64,000 nt of DNA, from NCBI GenBank assembly GCA_037893245.1, contig JBAIAA010000528.1, positions 62,001 to 126,000 on the forward strand. Reading direction: 5' to 3'. This DNA comes from Crossaster papposus. Taxonomy: Eukaryota; Echinodermata; Asteroidea; Velatida; Solasteridae. The stretch's first letter is position 1; each line of letters starts with the position of its first letter. The position numbers and the translations under genes were made by a program. The notes under the pieces are model-generated. The model was not told the origin of the DNA. It was given only the letters and a program-made list of their open reading frames with translations, and did not search any database. Below, in pieces: positions 1-11,646 of this stretch.

Positions 1-80
1 GTTGTGCATCGGGCTTGTATGTCCCTCTTTCTTTTCTTTTTTTCATGTATACAGCCATTTTGTCTCTGGAGAAGATCTTG

Positions 81-322
81 TTAACCAGTTTGCACCGGAG
101 GACGTATATACACGCAAAGTTTTCCCCAGATTCAAAAGGGATGACGCATAAACACGCCACTAGCAAGGCCGGAAATGTCTGTCAACAGCGAGCAAGGCCG
201 GAAATGCTTGGGGGTGCTTCCCGGTACCATCGGCCTGAACACGCCTCAAATCGAGTTTTGTTAAAAATAATCTCGCGCCTCGGCTCGGTTATGTTAAAAT
301 AATCCCAGCACGAACCGGTTAA
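81..322. mobile_element. TTAA-flanked inverted-repeat element, family F1
   Basis: Short non-coding element whose ends are inverted copies of each other (TTAACCAGTT at the left, AACCGGTTAA at the right). Eight copies occur in the window in both orientations (also 3057, 9913, 10252, 41284, 45854, 46114, 61226). The interior has a repeated GCAAGGCCGGAAATG motif. TTAA at each end is consistent with a piggyBac-type target duplication, though TTAA could also be part of the inverted repeat. It lies beyond the last visible NOL8 exon, probably in an intron or 3' flank. Confidence 0.75.
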
Positions 323-571
323 GATTAAAATATTAGGCCCTCTTAACTTATCTGGTTTGTATTAAATATAAATAGCAATAAACCAAATCGATCGATCAAT
401 CGCGTGTGCGCCAATTCTCCATAAAAGAACATACTATAGACATGGCAAGAGGACTGTTTCACAAAACATGAGGTAAAATTGTTGAACAAACATTTGCGAA
501 AATTAAAAAATTTACTTGAATTTTTAATTAAAGGTATTTATGAATGAGAATAAATATGTGCTTGGCCGGTA

Positions 572-964
572 TAAAAAGTAGGATGCACTATTTGCAGATA
601 TCAACAATTTTCACTACCGAATTATTAAGAAATATCGTACTTATTTAAAAGTAAATAATGATTCTAGGCATGCAGCAAGATGATTGAGCTAGATATCTTG
701 CAATTGTTCTGAAAAATTGAATTTTATATTAAAAAAAACATGATCGCCAGACGGCGATCAAGAAAGAAACCACAAGAACAAGAAGAATACCTGCCTGACA
801 CTGGTTAAAAATTAATGTTGTTTTTCTTGCTTTTTTTCCTCCATGATTATAAATCTTCAGACAGGTCAAACAATCGATATTTACTATAAAATACACCCCC
901 CAAAAAAAAATCCACTCATTCCTGATAATTCAAGCAATTACCAATGGTGTATCCTACCTTTCAA
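572..964. mobile_element. Inverted-repeat element, family F2 (degenerate ends)
   Basis: About 390 bp related to five other copies (4500, 10498, 11995, 44625, 60610). The family ends are TTAAAGGTAGGATACACC and its complement. Here the outer bases are mutated, so TTAA is lost on both sides. The interior contains GATCGCC/GGCGATC inverted motifs shared by all copies. No coding potential seen. Confidence 0.7.
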
Positions 965-986
965 CAAGTACGATTAAAACCAGCTA

Positions 987-1212
987 GGGGCCAATTTCAT
1001 AAAACATGAAAGCACAAAACTTTGCTTAGTACAAACAAGTCTTGCTCGGCCAAAACTCCACGCGCTTTTCATTCAAAGCAAAAAAACAGCTGAATAGCAG
1101 TCACAAACAATAAACATCAACTGAAATTTTGGTTTGTAACCCGTTTTGTCCTAGAAAGAATTTTCATGCTAAGCAAATTGTTGTGCTTACATGTTTTATG
1201 AAGTTGGCCCCA
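987..1212. mobile_element. Inverted-repeat element, family F3
   Basis: Palindromic element with ends GGGGCCAATTTCATA and its complement, and inner TGCTAAGC/GCTTAGCA motifs. It abuts a second copy at 1213. Other copies lie at 34203 and 60388, and the right half of this family is seen in the four inserts of the zinc-finger array. Confidence 0.7.
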
Positions 1213-1455
1213 GAGGCCAATTTCATAGAGCTGCTAAGCACAACAATTTGCTTAGCATGACAATTTGTCCTTGGCAAAAACAAGGTTACAGACCAAATTT
1301 TCCCCTGATATGTATTGTTCTGGATTGATAATCAGCTGTTTTTTTGCTTAGCATGAAAAACAGGTATAATTTTGGCTGGTAACCTGTTTTTAATGAGCAA
1401 GACTTTTTGTGCTAAGCAAATTTGTTTGCTTAGCAGCTCTATGAAATTGGCCCCT
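1213..1455. mobile_element. Inverted-repeat element, family F3, second copy
   Basis: About 243 bp with well-preserved ends (GGCCAATTTCATAGAGC at the left, GCTCTATGAAATTGGCC at the right). It directly follows the 987-1212 copy, so the two form a head-to-tail pair. Non-coding. Confidence 0.75.
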
Positions 1456-1576
1456 GGTCGCAGATAAAGACTCAGGCCATTATCAGTGCCCAGGCCCCTC
1501 AGCTAGTTTAACAAAATACTTGTTCAAAATCCAACCCAGCACACATTTATCCCCTTATTCATCTCAACACAAGTAC

Positions 1577-4500
1577 CTGGTAGAAACAGTATTTGCAATT
1601 TCAAACTGCGTGTGGTCCTTGCTTGTTGGGTCATAGCGCATTTGACTTGGATCCCTGTCGACAAAAATAGAAAAGAAAGGCAATGAAAAGATACACAGAA
1701 GTAGAATTTCATTATGTTAAACCAACCGATTTCAATGGCACTGGGAAAGTATAATTTTGGTGCTTGTGCATTTGCCACTAAGTATGACGGAAACAGGAAT
1801 AGCAGAAACTGGGGTGAATTTCATGAGGCACTACCATCGATCGTATCTTACAAGGGATAACCCATCGTAAACCTGAGGATTTTTAGAAAGCGGTTTCAAA
1901 AAACGTACGATGGGTTGAACGTATCGGAAGTTCCATGGCAGCGCATTGCAAGTTACGATGAGTTATTGGGTCAACATAACTCGCATTCTCGACCAAAGTA
2001 AAAAAATTCAGCGAAGGCGCTCTAATGCTGCTTGTCGGTTTGGAGGCCAAACGAGTCCCAAGAAGAAAAAATAAATTTCCGAGACCGATTTAGGTTAATT
2101 ACTTTAAATAAGAGTTGAGTGCAACTGATGACTAATGTTTTCATTTCTGCAGAAAAGTTTACTGAGCGTGCAGATGACACACCTGTTAAACTTTCTTTCG
2201 ATTATTTTGTGTTATTTCACTGAGTACGCGTGACGTCCAACATCTTGATTTAAGTCTTGGCCAATTTAGGAAAATGTATTACACCCATAATAATAATGTT
2301 CGTTTTTTATATAGCGCTTTAGACTCCCACAGTGTGGGTTTATCAAAACGCTTTACAATTATTATCCCTGTTTACCAGGAACGAGACCATTTCTGCAGCA
2401 GCTCAAGATCAGCGCATGTGGTCTCTACCTTCACAGGTACCCATTTATACTCCTGGGTGGAGAGAGGCAATTGTAGCAAAGTGTCTTGCCCAAGAACACA
2501 AGCACCATGTTCCCTGCCAGGGTTCGAACCCACGTACCATCGTACAGGAGTCAAACACGGTAACCACTGGACCACAGTGCCCTACCCATGAATGTGCTTT
2601 TACAACAAACAACACGAAAACTGATTTAAACTTAAAAAAAACAAAAAACGTGCTGAGCAGAATATTGTTCTTAGCAATTTAGTAAGGACATTTCTCATGT
2701 CAGAGAGTGTTTCTCAAACTTGCGAATAAAGTGCAGCATTATTTGCCCTACATGTATTTTTGTTGTTCAGGCTGAATAAACATTGCTCAGTCTTAACACC
2801 TGAAGTCTGTGGTAGTCTTCTGCTCCAGGGTGAGAATAAACAATGCTGTCTTACCTGAAATTTATGATAGTCTTGTGGTACAGGCTGTGCACGGCTTGCC
2901 TTCCAACAATGCTTTCCAAGACAGACAGTGATTTCTGCTTTTCCGCTTTCAAATCCTGATCTTCATCACCAATAACATTGGCTTCACTGTCATCTGTATT
3001 CACATTCAACTCTCAACATTAAATTATCTGCTGAATAATTGTTTTAATGACCCGCCTTAACCAGTTTGCGCCGGGATTATTTTAACATCACCGAGCCGAC
3101 GCGCAGTATTATTTTTAACAAAACTTGATCCGAGGCGGGTTCAGGCTGATAGTACCAAGAAGCACAACCATGCATTCCCGGCCTTTCTAATGGGGTGTTT
3201 AAGCGCCATCTGTTTTGAATCTGGAGAAAACTTTGCGTTTATATACGTCATCCGGCGCAAACTGGTTAAAGTTAGTATCTACCATTTGCAAACATCCAAA
3301 AATTAAACTACTTAATTATTACAGTCATTTTGACTGGGTTTCTAGCCAATATACCCAAGAGGCTTAGGGTTACAATTTGAAGTACGGTACACTAAATATA
3401 ACATTATAAACACACATAAATGAACTAAACTGAAACAAAAGAAATACAGTTTTTACCGTCGTCTTCAATGAACTCTTCACCGAGCTTGAAGCGGCTGTCA
3501 GTTCCAATCCGATGTTGAAGTCTCAGCAACTGCCAGTGAGGAAAAAAGATTTCACTTTCAATTTAAATCCGGGTCGAAAAAATCTAAAAAGCAACAGCCT
3601 CGATACTAATTGTGACCTGTCACCACGAAATGAGAGTAAAGTCTGAAAATTGAAAATTGAGATATTGGTATTTTCAAATTCTTGAGAAAGAGAGCTTTCC
3701 AATGGTATATAACACTTGGGGGTTTTGCAATAAATATATTTTACAATGCTCACGAATGTATCATGGGTTTCACATTTCACATTTCACATTACACTTTAAA
3801 CATTCTAAACAAAACAAAAAAAAGATTGCAAAACAGGACAAGGTTCGGTTGAACATAGCAACGGCTATGTTCTAATCATTATTTCTTGAAACTTTCCACA
3901 CAAACGAACTATTGTATAAACAACAAAATAACAAAATTTTGAAAACGTGGGACAGTTACAAAGATCTAATTTGCATATTTAATTACCGTGTTAATAAGAC
4001 CACTGATGGACTTTAATCCAAACACTAACTACTCAAACACTGCGCAAAGTCGCGTAATTTAAGAGGTTTTCAATCATCTGAATGCACCCCCAAAATAGTA
4101 ATATGTAGAGTAGGACTTAGGCTTTCCAAATTACGCAAAATCTTAAAATTGACCACCCCTTCATATTTTGACTTTGGATGGCCATATCTACTAATCACAT
4201 TGTGCGACTTTACTCTCATATTGTGGTGACAGGTCACAATTATGCTCTTTGGTGAAGATAAATCTAGACACACTGACTAGTGAAGTCAAAAGTTACTGGT
4301 TACTGATCATTCACTGTTACTTGTAAATTGGACTCGTGTTTTGCTCATGACCAGACTAGTGATGGACTAGTGAAGCACTCGTCCACGACACGATCTCAAA
4401 GAATCTTCCAACTCCATCTGTGACTTTTTTCGTCCAAAACACTGCAAATCCCTAATTACCTGAAACTCATCAGCTATCTCTTATTACAAAAGTGGATATT

Positions 4501-6930
4501 TAAAGGTAGGATACACCATTGGTAATTGCTTGAACTATCATGAATGGGTGGAATTGGGGGCTGTATTTTATAGTAAATATTGTTTAACTGACCTATCTGA
4601 AGTTGTACAATCATGGATGCCGCGAGAAAAGCACGAAAAACAGCGTTTGTTTTCAACCGGCATCAAGCAATTATTCTTATGTTGTTCTTGGTTTTTTTCG
4701 CGATCGCCGTTTCGCATTTTTCAATTTGTCCCGTTGGATATCGAGATGGATGATGTGGGGATTTTGCTTTTTGTTTTTGTTTTTGTTTGTTTTCCCGATC
4801 GCCGTTCAACGATCGCAAATTTTTCTTTATAAAATTATATTTTTCGGAATAATTACAGGATATCTAGCGCAATAATTTTGCTGGATGCCTAGAATCATTA
4901 TTTACTTTCAAATAAGTAAAATATTTCTTAATAATTGGGTAGTAAATATTTGTGATATTTGCAAATGGTGTATCCTACCTTTAAGGCATGGCCACATGAG
5001 TCAAATTACTGCATGGACAAATCAGTTTCTTTATACATGTACTTGCCTTTTCTCCTGCCCTTCCTTGGAACTGACGTTTAATCTTAAACCTGTCATCATC
5101 GCCCACTTCCATATCATCATCATCATCACTGTCAAACAAGCCTAGTCTTTGACTTGAGACCTCTACCTATTATACAAGGATGGAAGCAAAACAAGTTTTG
5201 TAAAAAACTTAAATAAAAAAACTTTCAAAAGAAACTTACTGCTCAATAACCAAACCAACTCCATGAAAGTCATTTTTTTCCTTCAATATACGTGTAGTTG
5301 CTTCTTAAAACTGTTTTTATGTACTTTTATCAAATCCTCAGAATAATTTGGTTAGGTGCTTCTCTGGAACGCCATTCTACATGTGTAAGCTTTCCTTCAA
5401 TGTTTATAAGGTTTGCCTTTATTTTCAAAGCTTTTATCATCAGAGATATATAACAACACATAAAATTGGTGACACTATACATGTACCTTAGCTGTGGTAG
5501 TCTTTTCGTGGATAATTTTGGCTTCAGAACGTTCGTCGTCCGACTCGAACCTCACATGGGTACCGGCTGAAAGTGTCACCTCTCGAGAATCCTGAAAAAG
5601 CAAAAAAAAAAAACATGTCAACCGAGCAAGACTAAACAAACTTAATTGTGTGTTAACGTTAACAGCTTGAAAAAAATCCAGGTACATGTAAGTAGGGTAA
5701 TGTTATTTTGGTGTTTTTTTTCTTCTTTATTTCAGTCAAGTTGTAGGTGTAGAAAATAAATATGTTCGTGGCAAATAACTGAAACTAGTGTTCATGTACA
5801 ATTATCAACTAGCAAAACTGCAATAGGTTGGTAATTTGGCCGCCAAAATAATCCAGGTCAGTTGGCATGGAGGCATTCAAGCAGACCAAGACGAAAAAGT
5901 AGGATCAAAATTGTATAAAAATGAATAAAAGTAGGACTTTTACTGGCTGTTACAGGAGTAGATGTCTACAGCATCATAAGCCATATTTGGCATGTTCTGT
6001 ACACACAACACACAACACAACCCACCCTTCAAATCTTGTAAGATCCTAAAGGTCTGCATGATAATACTACTACATGTACATTGGTGTGTCAATAAAGCAC
6101 AAGTGTGTACAGTGAGCATTATAGCAAACTTTGTGAGCGTCAAACATAAAAAAAGTGTATTGTTTCCCCATGTAGCCTGGTTGCATTTTGAAAAAAAATC
6201 TGAACAGTATTCTAAAACTTTCACTTTTAAGTTACTAATTTGAAAAGTTGGTTACAGTACTTGGACGTATCATGGCAAAAGAATGCAAGTTGTGTGAAAA
6301 TCACATTAGAGTTACATTGTTCTGCCCCAAGATAGTCTGGTACCCGATGCCATAATCTGTAACTGGTTCCTGACTTCAGGTACCCGGTACCGATACACAC
6401 CTCTAGTTTACACTTACCAGCAATTTCAGTGCCTCTTGAATGGCAGCTTTCTGAGTAAGGATGCTAGCTTGCCTCTGCTTCACCGACTGCAACCTTATCT
6501 TGTTGGACTGTCGGTGTTTGCTCCTATCCACATCAGAGCCCAGTAGTGCAGTCTTCCTGGCCCCAGAGTCAACGTTGCCACCTGGCGATATCCTTCCAGG
6601 CATTTCTTTTCTATCCTCTTCATCCGAGCTGTCACTGAAGTCGGAATCGAGAGCAGTACCGTTACTCGATGACTGTTCATCTTTACCATTAGCGTCACCT
6701 TCATCTTCGCTACTAGAATAATTGTCATTGGCATTTTCTTGGTTGACATTCTCTTGATTTGCTGTTTCATTTCTGGATTTTGCCCATGGCTGCTCCTTTT
6801 CCTTGCATGATGCAAGTATTTTGCCTCTGAGTTTCCCAGTACCCTTGGCGTTATACTGAACTTCATTACGTGGAGTTGTTACCTTGAAATTGTTCTGTGC
6901 TGCGCCGTTTTCTAATTCAACATCAGAATT

Positions 6931-6969
<39 letters not shown>

Positions 6970-9900
6970 TTCATTATCATCTTCATCATCATCTTCATCA
7001 TCATCATCATCAGCATCACCGCTATGTTCTGAATCAATATCTGCATTGCTGTTGCTGTCATATTCTTTTTCGTCATCTTTTTCGTCATCTTCGTTGTCAT
7101 CTTCGTTGTCATCTTCGTTGTCATCTTCGTTGTCATCTTCATCATCAACTTCATCATCAACTTCATCATCAACTTCATCATCAACTTCATCATCAACTTT
7201 TTCTTCAATTCCAACCTCTAGAACTTCAGATTCCTTTGAGCTACCATCATTATCTCTTTCATCCGAGTCATCAGCCATCTCGATGGGGATTTTCTGCCTT
7301 GCAGGACCACTGTCCCCCGTGTCATTTCTGGGAGGGACGCCATTTGTTTCATCATCTTGTTTGCTATCTATGCCTCTATTTTTCTCAGTAATAGGAGAGA
7401 AGTTAACAGATTGTGTGCTTCGTCCAGGGACACTATCCTGCTTTCTAAATCTGTCAAACTCACTAGTATCCCCAGACATTGCAGCCATTCTCTCCTTACT
7501 GTAGTATTCCTCCGCCCAGTCTTTCAGGACCTCTCGCTCTTTGATCTCCAGTGTTGAGGCTTCTTGGGCAAAATTACATATTTCATCCGTGTCCGCCGAT
7601 CCGCACGAATCTTCACCGGAGTCCAGGTTGCACTGCTCCAATAACCTTTGTACGTCGTGCTGTTTGCGTTGATTGCCTTCGACTAGATTGCTCCGACTCA
7701 AGTCATTGCTCGTTTCCATTTGTGCACTGTATGGTTTGAGCTTCACCAGATCTGTTCTCGGCCTGGCTGAAGTTCCGGTCATCCGGACGATTTCGAAGTC
7801 TTGGTCAGAAGTCGTGGACTTCTCCCCGCTCGACCGCTTACGCTCGGATGTTTCGCCTTTAAACGTAATACTTTTCGCACCTGATTTCATCTTCTTGTGT
7901 ACATACTCGGGAAATTCCCCCATTCTCTTTCGATCTATATCCGACATTTTCTCGGGCAGGCTCCATGTCAGATCTCTTACCGGCCTGTCAGTAATCATTT
8001 GGTCCGTCTTGGCATCATCTTTGAATTTGCGGACGTAGTGGACATACTTGGACGGGTCGTGGGTCATTTTGGATCGCTTGTCCTTGCGCACCATGTGCAT
8101 GATGGGAAGGACGCGACCGAATTTGCCAACAATCCATTCCTGAAGAGAAACATTTCAATTCAACCAATAGTGGAGCAAATGTTTAGGGGAATCATGCCTT
8201 TGATGATACGAGCATGAAATGTTGGCACATAAAGTTGATGCTTTTGGTTAGCGTATCTCACAAGTTAGCAAGGAATTTGGGCTTAGGGCGCATGCGCACA
8301 TTCCATAACGAAGGAATCTGTACTTTACCAAAATGTGGTTAGCACATTATTTTTATGCTAGCACTGTTAGCACAGAACTGTGATCATGAATGCATAAATG
8401 TGTGATTAGCAACTTATAGCAGGGCAAGGAAATTGGGTCCAGGTTCAAAACATTTAGATTAACATGCAAGTGCCGTATCCACTTTGTTACACTCGGCTGT
8501 TAACACCAGTGCATCGAATGGCCATGTCCAAGACTATTCAGAGCTAGTCCCCATTTAACAATGCCAGAGATGGATTCTGCTGCATTGGGTGACCTCATCC
8601 TCAGTTTGAGCCTCAAGATTTTTGACCGGATGAATTTTGCTGCACTGGGCAGGCCTAGTTATTTTTGACAAATGGTGCATGTTGCAGCGTCTGGCAGGGT
8701 TTCTAGACAAAATACCCTGGAGGGTTAGGGTTATTTATTTATTTATTTATTCCATTTCTTTTATGGAAGAAATAACTCACCCGATTGCCAATTTGTTCTC
8801 TTTGCCAATTGCAACTTTAGTACCCAACTTACCGTCTCACCCGGTATTAGTGTTCCCGGGACAGCTTTCTTCATGAGGAAGTCTTCAACTCCCGCTTTCT
8901 TCAGATTCTCCTTCAGTCGTTCTTCAGCTACATCCTGCTCAGTCGGTTTTCTTGTCTTGGTGCGGACTGGCTCTGGGTTCTCTTTCGCTTCCTTCCTCTC
9001 CTTTGCAAGTCTAGTGGAAAAGAAGTTTCTGTTAATTTGTGTTAAAGTCTTTAATATTAACTAATAACGAATAACTGAGACCATGGAAAGAATTCCATAT
9101 CTGGACATCAGATGTTATGGGCTCCGTGCACAAGTTTTTCCTTGACAATACTTTTTGTCTTGGGAAATGGTTTTTTTTTCTCCTTAAAACATTTTTTACT
9201 ACTTTCTTACTATTTCTTTACAAATATAGTTAGAAGACATAACAAAGAAAGAAACAAAATCTACTTGTTCACTATTTTGCATTTTTGTCCATTGAGGCCT
9301 CAATTTGTTCAGTCTTACTTTGCCAGGACCCCTCGCATATCGTCACCATCACCACGTTACATTAATGTCACGGGATACGTGCCACCCACTCCTGGCGTTT
9401 TCACAAAGTAACGCAAAGCCCATAGCTGATACACCAGGATAGCGTCGCTTCGTAAAAACTCGAACACAGCGTATCCAATTTGTGAGTTTTCACGAAGTGA
9501 CGCTATTTGTGTGTATTAGATATGAGCTTTGCGTTACTTTATGAAAACGCCAAAAGTGGGTCACGGGTATCACGTGACATTAATGTTACTTCGTGGTGAC
9601 GGTGATAATATTAGCAACGATGGCTGAATGCTACGCCCCTCACTTCCACCAAAAACCTCCACAACCAATACGTAGATTATGAAGGATCATATAACCCTAC
9701 AGTTGAACTAGCAACTTGATTAACTTACTTGGTCAAGAAATCCTCCATTGCTAGTTGTACTTTCATCGTGTGTCCCTTCCATTTGGCACCATTGTAGGTA
9801 GATAAGCCTGTCATATTAAATTACCCAACAATAAATAAAAACAGAAATCAACAAGGAAATTACAACAAAATAATTAAAACAAGAGAAATTGACAAACTCT

Positions 9901-11646
9901 CAATGTGAGATATTAACTAGTTCGCGTCGGGATTATTTTAACATCACCGAGCTGAGGGGCGGGATTATTTTTAACAAAACTCGATCCGAAGCGGGTTCAG
10001 GCCAATAGTGCCGGGAAGCACACCCACGCATTTCCGGACTTGCTCGTTGCTGACAGACATTTCCGGCCTTGCTCGTGGCGTGTTTATGCGTCATCCGTTT
10101 TGAATCTGGGAAAAACTTTGCGTTTATATACGTCATCCGGTGCGAACTGGTTAAAACGAATGATTAGTTACTTTGTACACAGCTCAGAATTAAAGTTAGA
10201 CGTGTACTTACTAAGTTGCCAATACTCAGAAATATACAACACCTCTCTCTCTTAACCAGTTCGTGTAAGATGACGTGTATACACGCAAAGTTTTTCCAGA
10301 ATTCAAAATGGATGATGGATAAACACGTCACGAGCAAGGCCGGGAATATCTGTCAGCGACAGGCAGACTAGAAATATCAGGGTGCTACCCACAATCCTGT
10401 ACCTGGGTCTAATCAATGTCAAAATAATCCCGGCACAAACCGGTCAAGAAGTCTCACAACTCAATTAATTTCAAGATGAAGTAATTTTTGTTGTTACTTA
10501 AAGGTAGGATACACCATTGGTAATTGCTTGAATTATCATTAATGGGTAGATTTGGGGGGTTGTATTTCATAGTAAATATCATTTAACTGACCTGTCCGAA
10601 GTTTTACAATCATGGATTCCGAGAAAAGCACGAAAAACGGCGTTTGTTTTCAACCGGCATTGGGCAGTTATTCTTATATTATCTTTGTTTTTTCGCGATC
10701 GCCGTCCGGCCATCGCAATTTTTTTTTATAAAATTATATTTTGTTGAACAATTACAGGATATCTAGCGCAATCATTTTGCTGGATGCCTAGAATCATTAT
10801 TTACTTTCAAATGAGTAAGATATTTCTTAATAATGCGGTAGTAAATATTTACGATATCTGCAAATGGTGTATACTACCTTTAATACGGGTTGATTTTTTT
10901 AATTTAAGACTTACACTTTTTGAAGTTGCTCTCTGAGATATCAATGTCTATGTGGGCGAAGACATTCACTATTTGTCCTGTTCAGCAAAGAGGCAAAAAC
11001 GAAAAAAATCATTGCCCAATCGCACGGATATTTGTTATACCAAGTGTTTAAAAAACAATACTCTGTATTACACAGATTATTGTTAAAAGGGTTGCTCTAT
11101 TACAAAGGCCTGCTACACTGATCTTCCAAAACAGCTTCAGGTTGGGAGGTCCCCATTTTGCCAAAGCGCTGTTGCAGGTCATCTGGGGTGACATTCTGAT
11201 GAAGGCCTCCAATGAGACTGGCAAACTGCCAGCCATAGTGTTCTCCCTAATACTATTACCTTGATTATCTCTCTTTATCCTGACACCATAATGCTTACCT
11301 TGATTATCTCTCTTTGTCCTGACATCAACGGAGGTTACTGACCCAAATCTGCCAAAGCGCTGTTGCAGGTCATCTGTGGTGACATCCTGATGAAGGCCTC
11401 CAATGAGACTGGCAAACTGCCAGCCATAGTGTTCTCCCTAATACTATTACCTTGATTATCTCTCTTTATCCTGACACCATAATGCTTACCTTGATTATCT
11501 CTCTTTGTCCTGACATCAACGGAGGTTACCGACCCAAACCTGCCAAAACGCTGTTGCAGGTCATCTGTGGTGACATCCTGATGCAGGCCTCCAATGAAGA
11601 CTCTTCTTGGGATAGGTTGGACTTTCACCTTGGTTTCATCGGGCAT
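1577..11646 (-). CDS. NOL8: Nucleolar protein 8 (RRM protein), 5' ten exons; gene continues before base 1
   Basis: Exons in transcript order: 11490-11646, 10915-10977, 9729-9807, 8833-9010, 6418-8139, 5487-5591, 5047-5160, 3457-3529, 2855-2993, 1577-1654. All phases match, giving 902 codons here. The start at 11646 (MPDETK) was chosen because it lies 14 residues before the RNP2 strand RVFIGGL, as in vertebrate NOL8. Residues 1 to about 100 form the RRM (RNP2 RVFIGGL; RNP1-like NVFAHIDI). Then come KFGRVLP and DPSKY, typical of NOL8, a very acidic stretch at about 472-560, GRAGEK, GTDSRF and YDPTSKDH. All of these occur in the same order in the vertebrate protein. NOL8 is a nucleolar protein linked to ribosome biogenesis and interacts with Rag GTPases (family knowledge). 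Splice junctions are GT-AG except intron 7, which fits GC-AG. Introns are full of short transposons. The C-terminal exons are outside the window. Confidence 0.92.
2372..2585 (-). mobile_element. tRNA-derived SINE
   Basis: On the minus strand it begins with a tRNA-like head carrying an A-box (TGGTCCAGTGGT) and a B-box (GGTTCGAACCC). A tRNA-unrelated body follows. The same body occurs at 51240-51740. The acceptor stem does not pair, so it is not a working tRNA. It sits in the intron after NOL8 exon 9. Confidence 0.75.
3057..3269. mobile_element. TTAA-flanked element, family F1
   Basis: Ends TTAACCAGTTTGCGCCGG and the complement ending ACTGGTTAA. Orientation is opposite to the 81-322 copy. It lies in NOL8 intron 8. 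Confidence 0.75.
3300..3456. other. Short intronic stretch with a fragment of a TTAACCCTAA-type element
   Basis: At 3338-3375 the text GGTTTCTAGCCAATATACCC followed by CTTAGGGTT resembles the end of the element at 44447-44624. The rest of the interval shows no recognisable feature. Confidence 0.35.
4500..4984. mobile_element. TTAA-flanked element, family F2 (long copy)
   Basis: Begins TTAAAGGTAGGATACACC and ends with the complement followed by TTAA. At about 485 bp it is the longest family member here. It lies in NOL8 intron 7, the GC-AG intron. Small ORFs across it are not conserved between copies. Confidence 0.8.
5039..5049 (-). other. NOL8: GC-AG splice donor of NOL8 intron 7
   Basis: On the minus strand exon 7 ends AAAAG and is followed by GCAAGT, an exact match to the favoured GC-donor context. 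Using it keeps the reading frame (GEK joined to LLRLQ), which parallels vertebrate GRAGQK-LMDLQ. The nearest GT, five bases downstream, would put exon 8 in the wrong frame. Confidence 0.7.
5592..6417. other. NOL8 intron 5
   Basis: Intron between the large exon 5 and exon 6. It is AT-rich with short homopolymer runs. I see no transposon family, RNA gene or conserved ORF. Confidence 0.4.
6935..7200 (-). repeat. In-frame acidic codon repeat in NOL8 exon 5
   Basis: Coding repeat on the minus strand giving runs of Asp and Glu. A DDEV unit is repeated about five times near 7140-7195, a DDNE unit about four times near 7090-7140, and an Asp run of about eleven codons lies near 6935-6970. The protein positions are about 472-560. 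Long acidic tracts are common in nucleolar proteins. The near-identical units suggest slippage or unequal exchange. The matching plus-strand Ser-rich and His-rich ORFs are shadows. Confidence 0.85.
8140..8832. other. NOL8 intron 4 with a degenerate TTAACCCTAA-family copy
   Basis: The stretch at about 8500-8732 is a diverged minus-orientation relative of the 178-bp element at 44447-44624: it shares GTCTGGCAGGGT, the CCCTGGAGGGTTAGGGTT end and a central GCCAGAGATGGATTCTGC. The outer TTAA has become TTAT. It is followed by a short TTTA run at 8730-8750. Nothing else is recognised. Confidence 0.5.
9011..9728. other. NOL8 intron 3 with an inverted repeat
   Basis: Around 9345-9605 the sequence is an imperfect inverted repeat: CATCGTCACCATCACCACG near the left end and CGTGGTGACGGTGATAATA near the right, with CACAAAGTAACGCAAAGC facing GCTTTGCGTTACTTTATG inside. 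It looks like a non-autonomous inverted-repeat element. No coding potential is seen. Confidence 0.5.
9913..10154. mobile_element. TTAA-flanked element, family F1
   Basis: Minus-oriented F1 copy with TTAACTAGTTCGCG at the left and CGAACTGGTTAA at the right. It lies in NOL8 intron 2, about 100 bp from another F1 copy of opposite orientation. Confidence 0.75.
10252..10447. mobile_element. Diverged element, family F1
   Basis: Begins TTAACCAGTTCGTG and ends AACCGGTCAA, so the right TTAA is mutated. It is shorter and more diverged than its neighbour. NOL8 intron 2. Confidence 0.65.
10498..10883. mobile_element. TTAA-flanked element, family F2
   Basis: About 386 bp with TTAAAGGTAGGATACACC at the left and the complement plus TTAA at the right. 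It ends 32 bp before the 3' boundary of NOL8 exon 2, the closest transposon to a coding exon in this gene. Confidence 0.8.
11150..11600 (-). repeat. NOL8: 191-bp tandem repeat made from NOL8 exon 1 and its splice donor
   Basis: The text CGCTGTTGCAGGTCATCTG recurs at the same phase with starts near 11161, 11352 and 11543, a period of 191 bp. The unit includes the 3' half of RRM exon 1 (GLHQDVTTDDLQQRFG) and the first bases of intron 1, so each copy keeps the donor AATCAAG/GTAA. The intron part of each unit is itself doubled, giving two donor-like sites per unit. Only the 11490-11646 copy carries the start codon and the correct frame into exon 2. Confidence 0.85.

Noticed and set aside
2505-2585. 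Possible tRNA genes (also 36584, 41974, 52498)
   Set aside because: A-box and B-box are present but acceptor stems do not pair, and SINE bodies or tails follow most of them.
6884-7504. Plus-strand Ser-rich and His-rich ORFs
   Set aside because: Complement of the Asp/Glu codon repeat in NOL8 exon 5, which is supported by splice phase and family similarity.
11335-11489. Extension of NOL8 exon 1 through the repeat to a stop near 11335
   Set aside because: The donor at 11489 joins exon 2 in the frame expected for the RRM. The extension reads the duplicated segment in a wrong frame.
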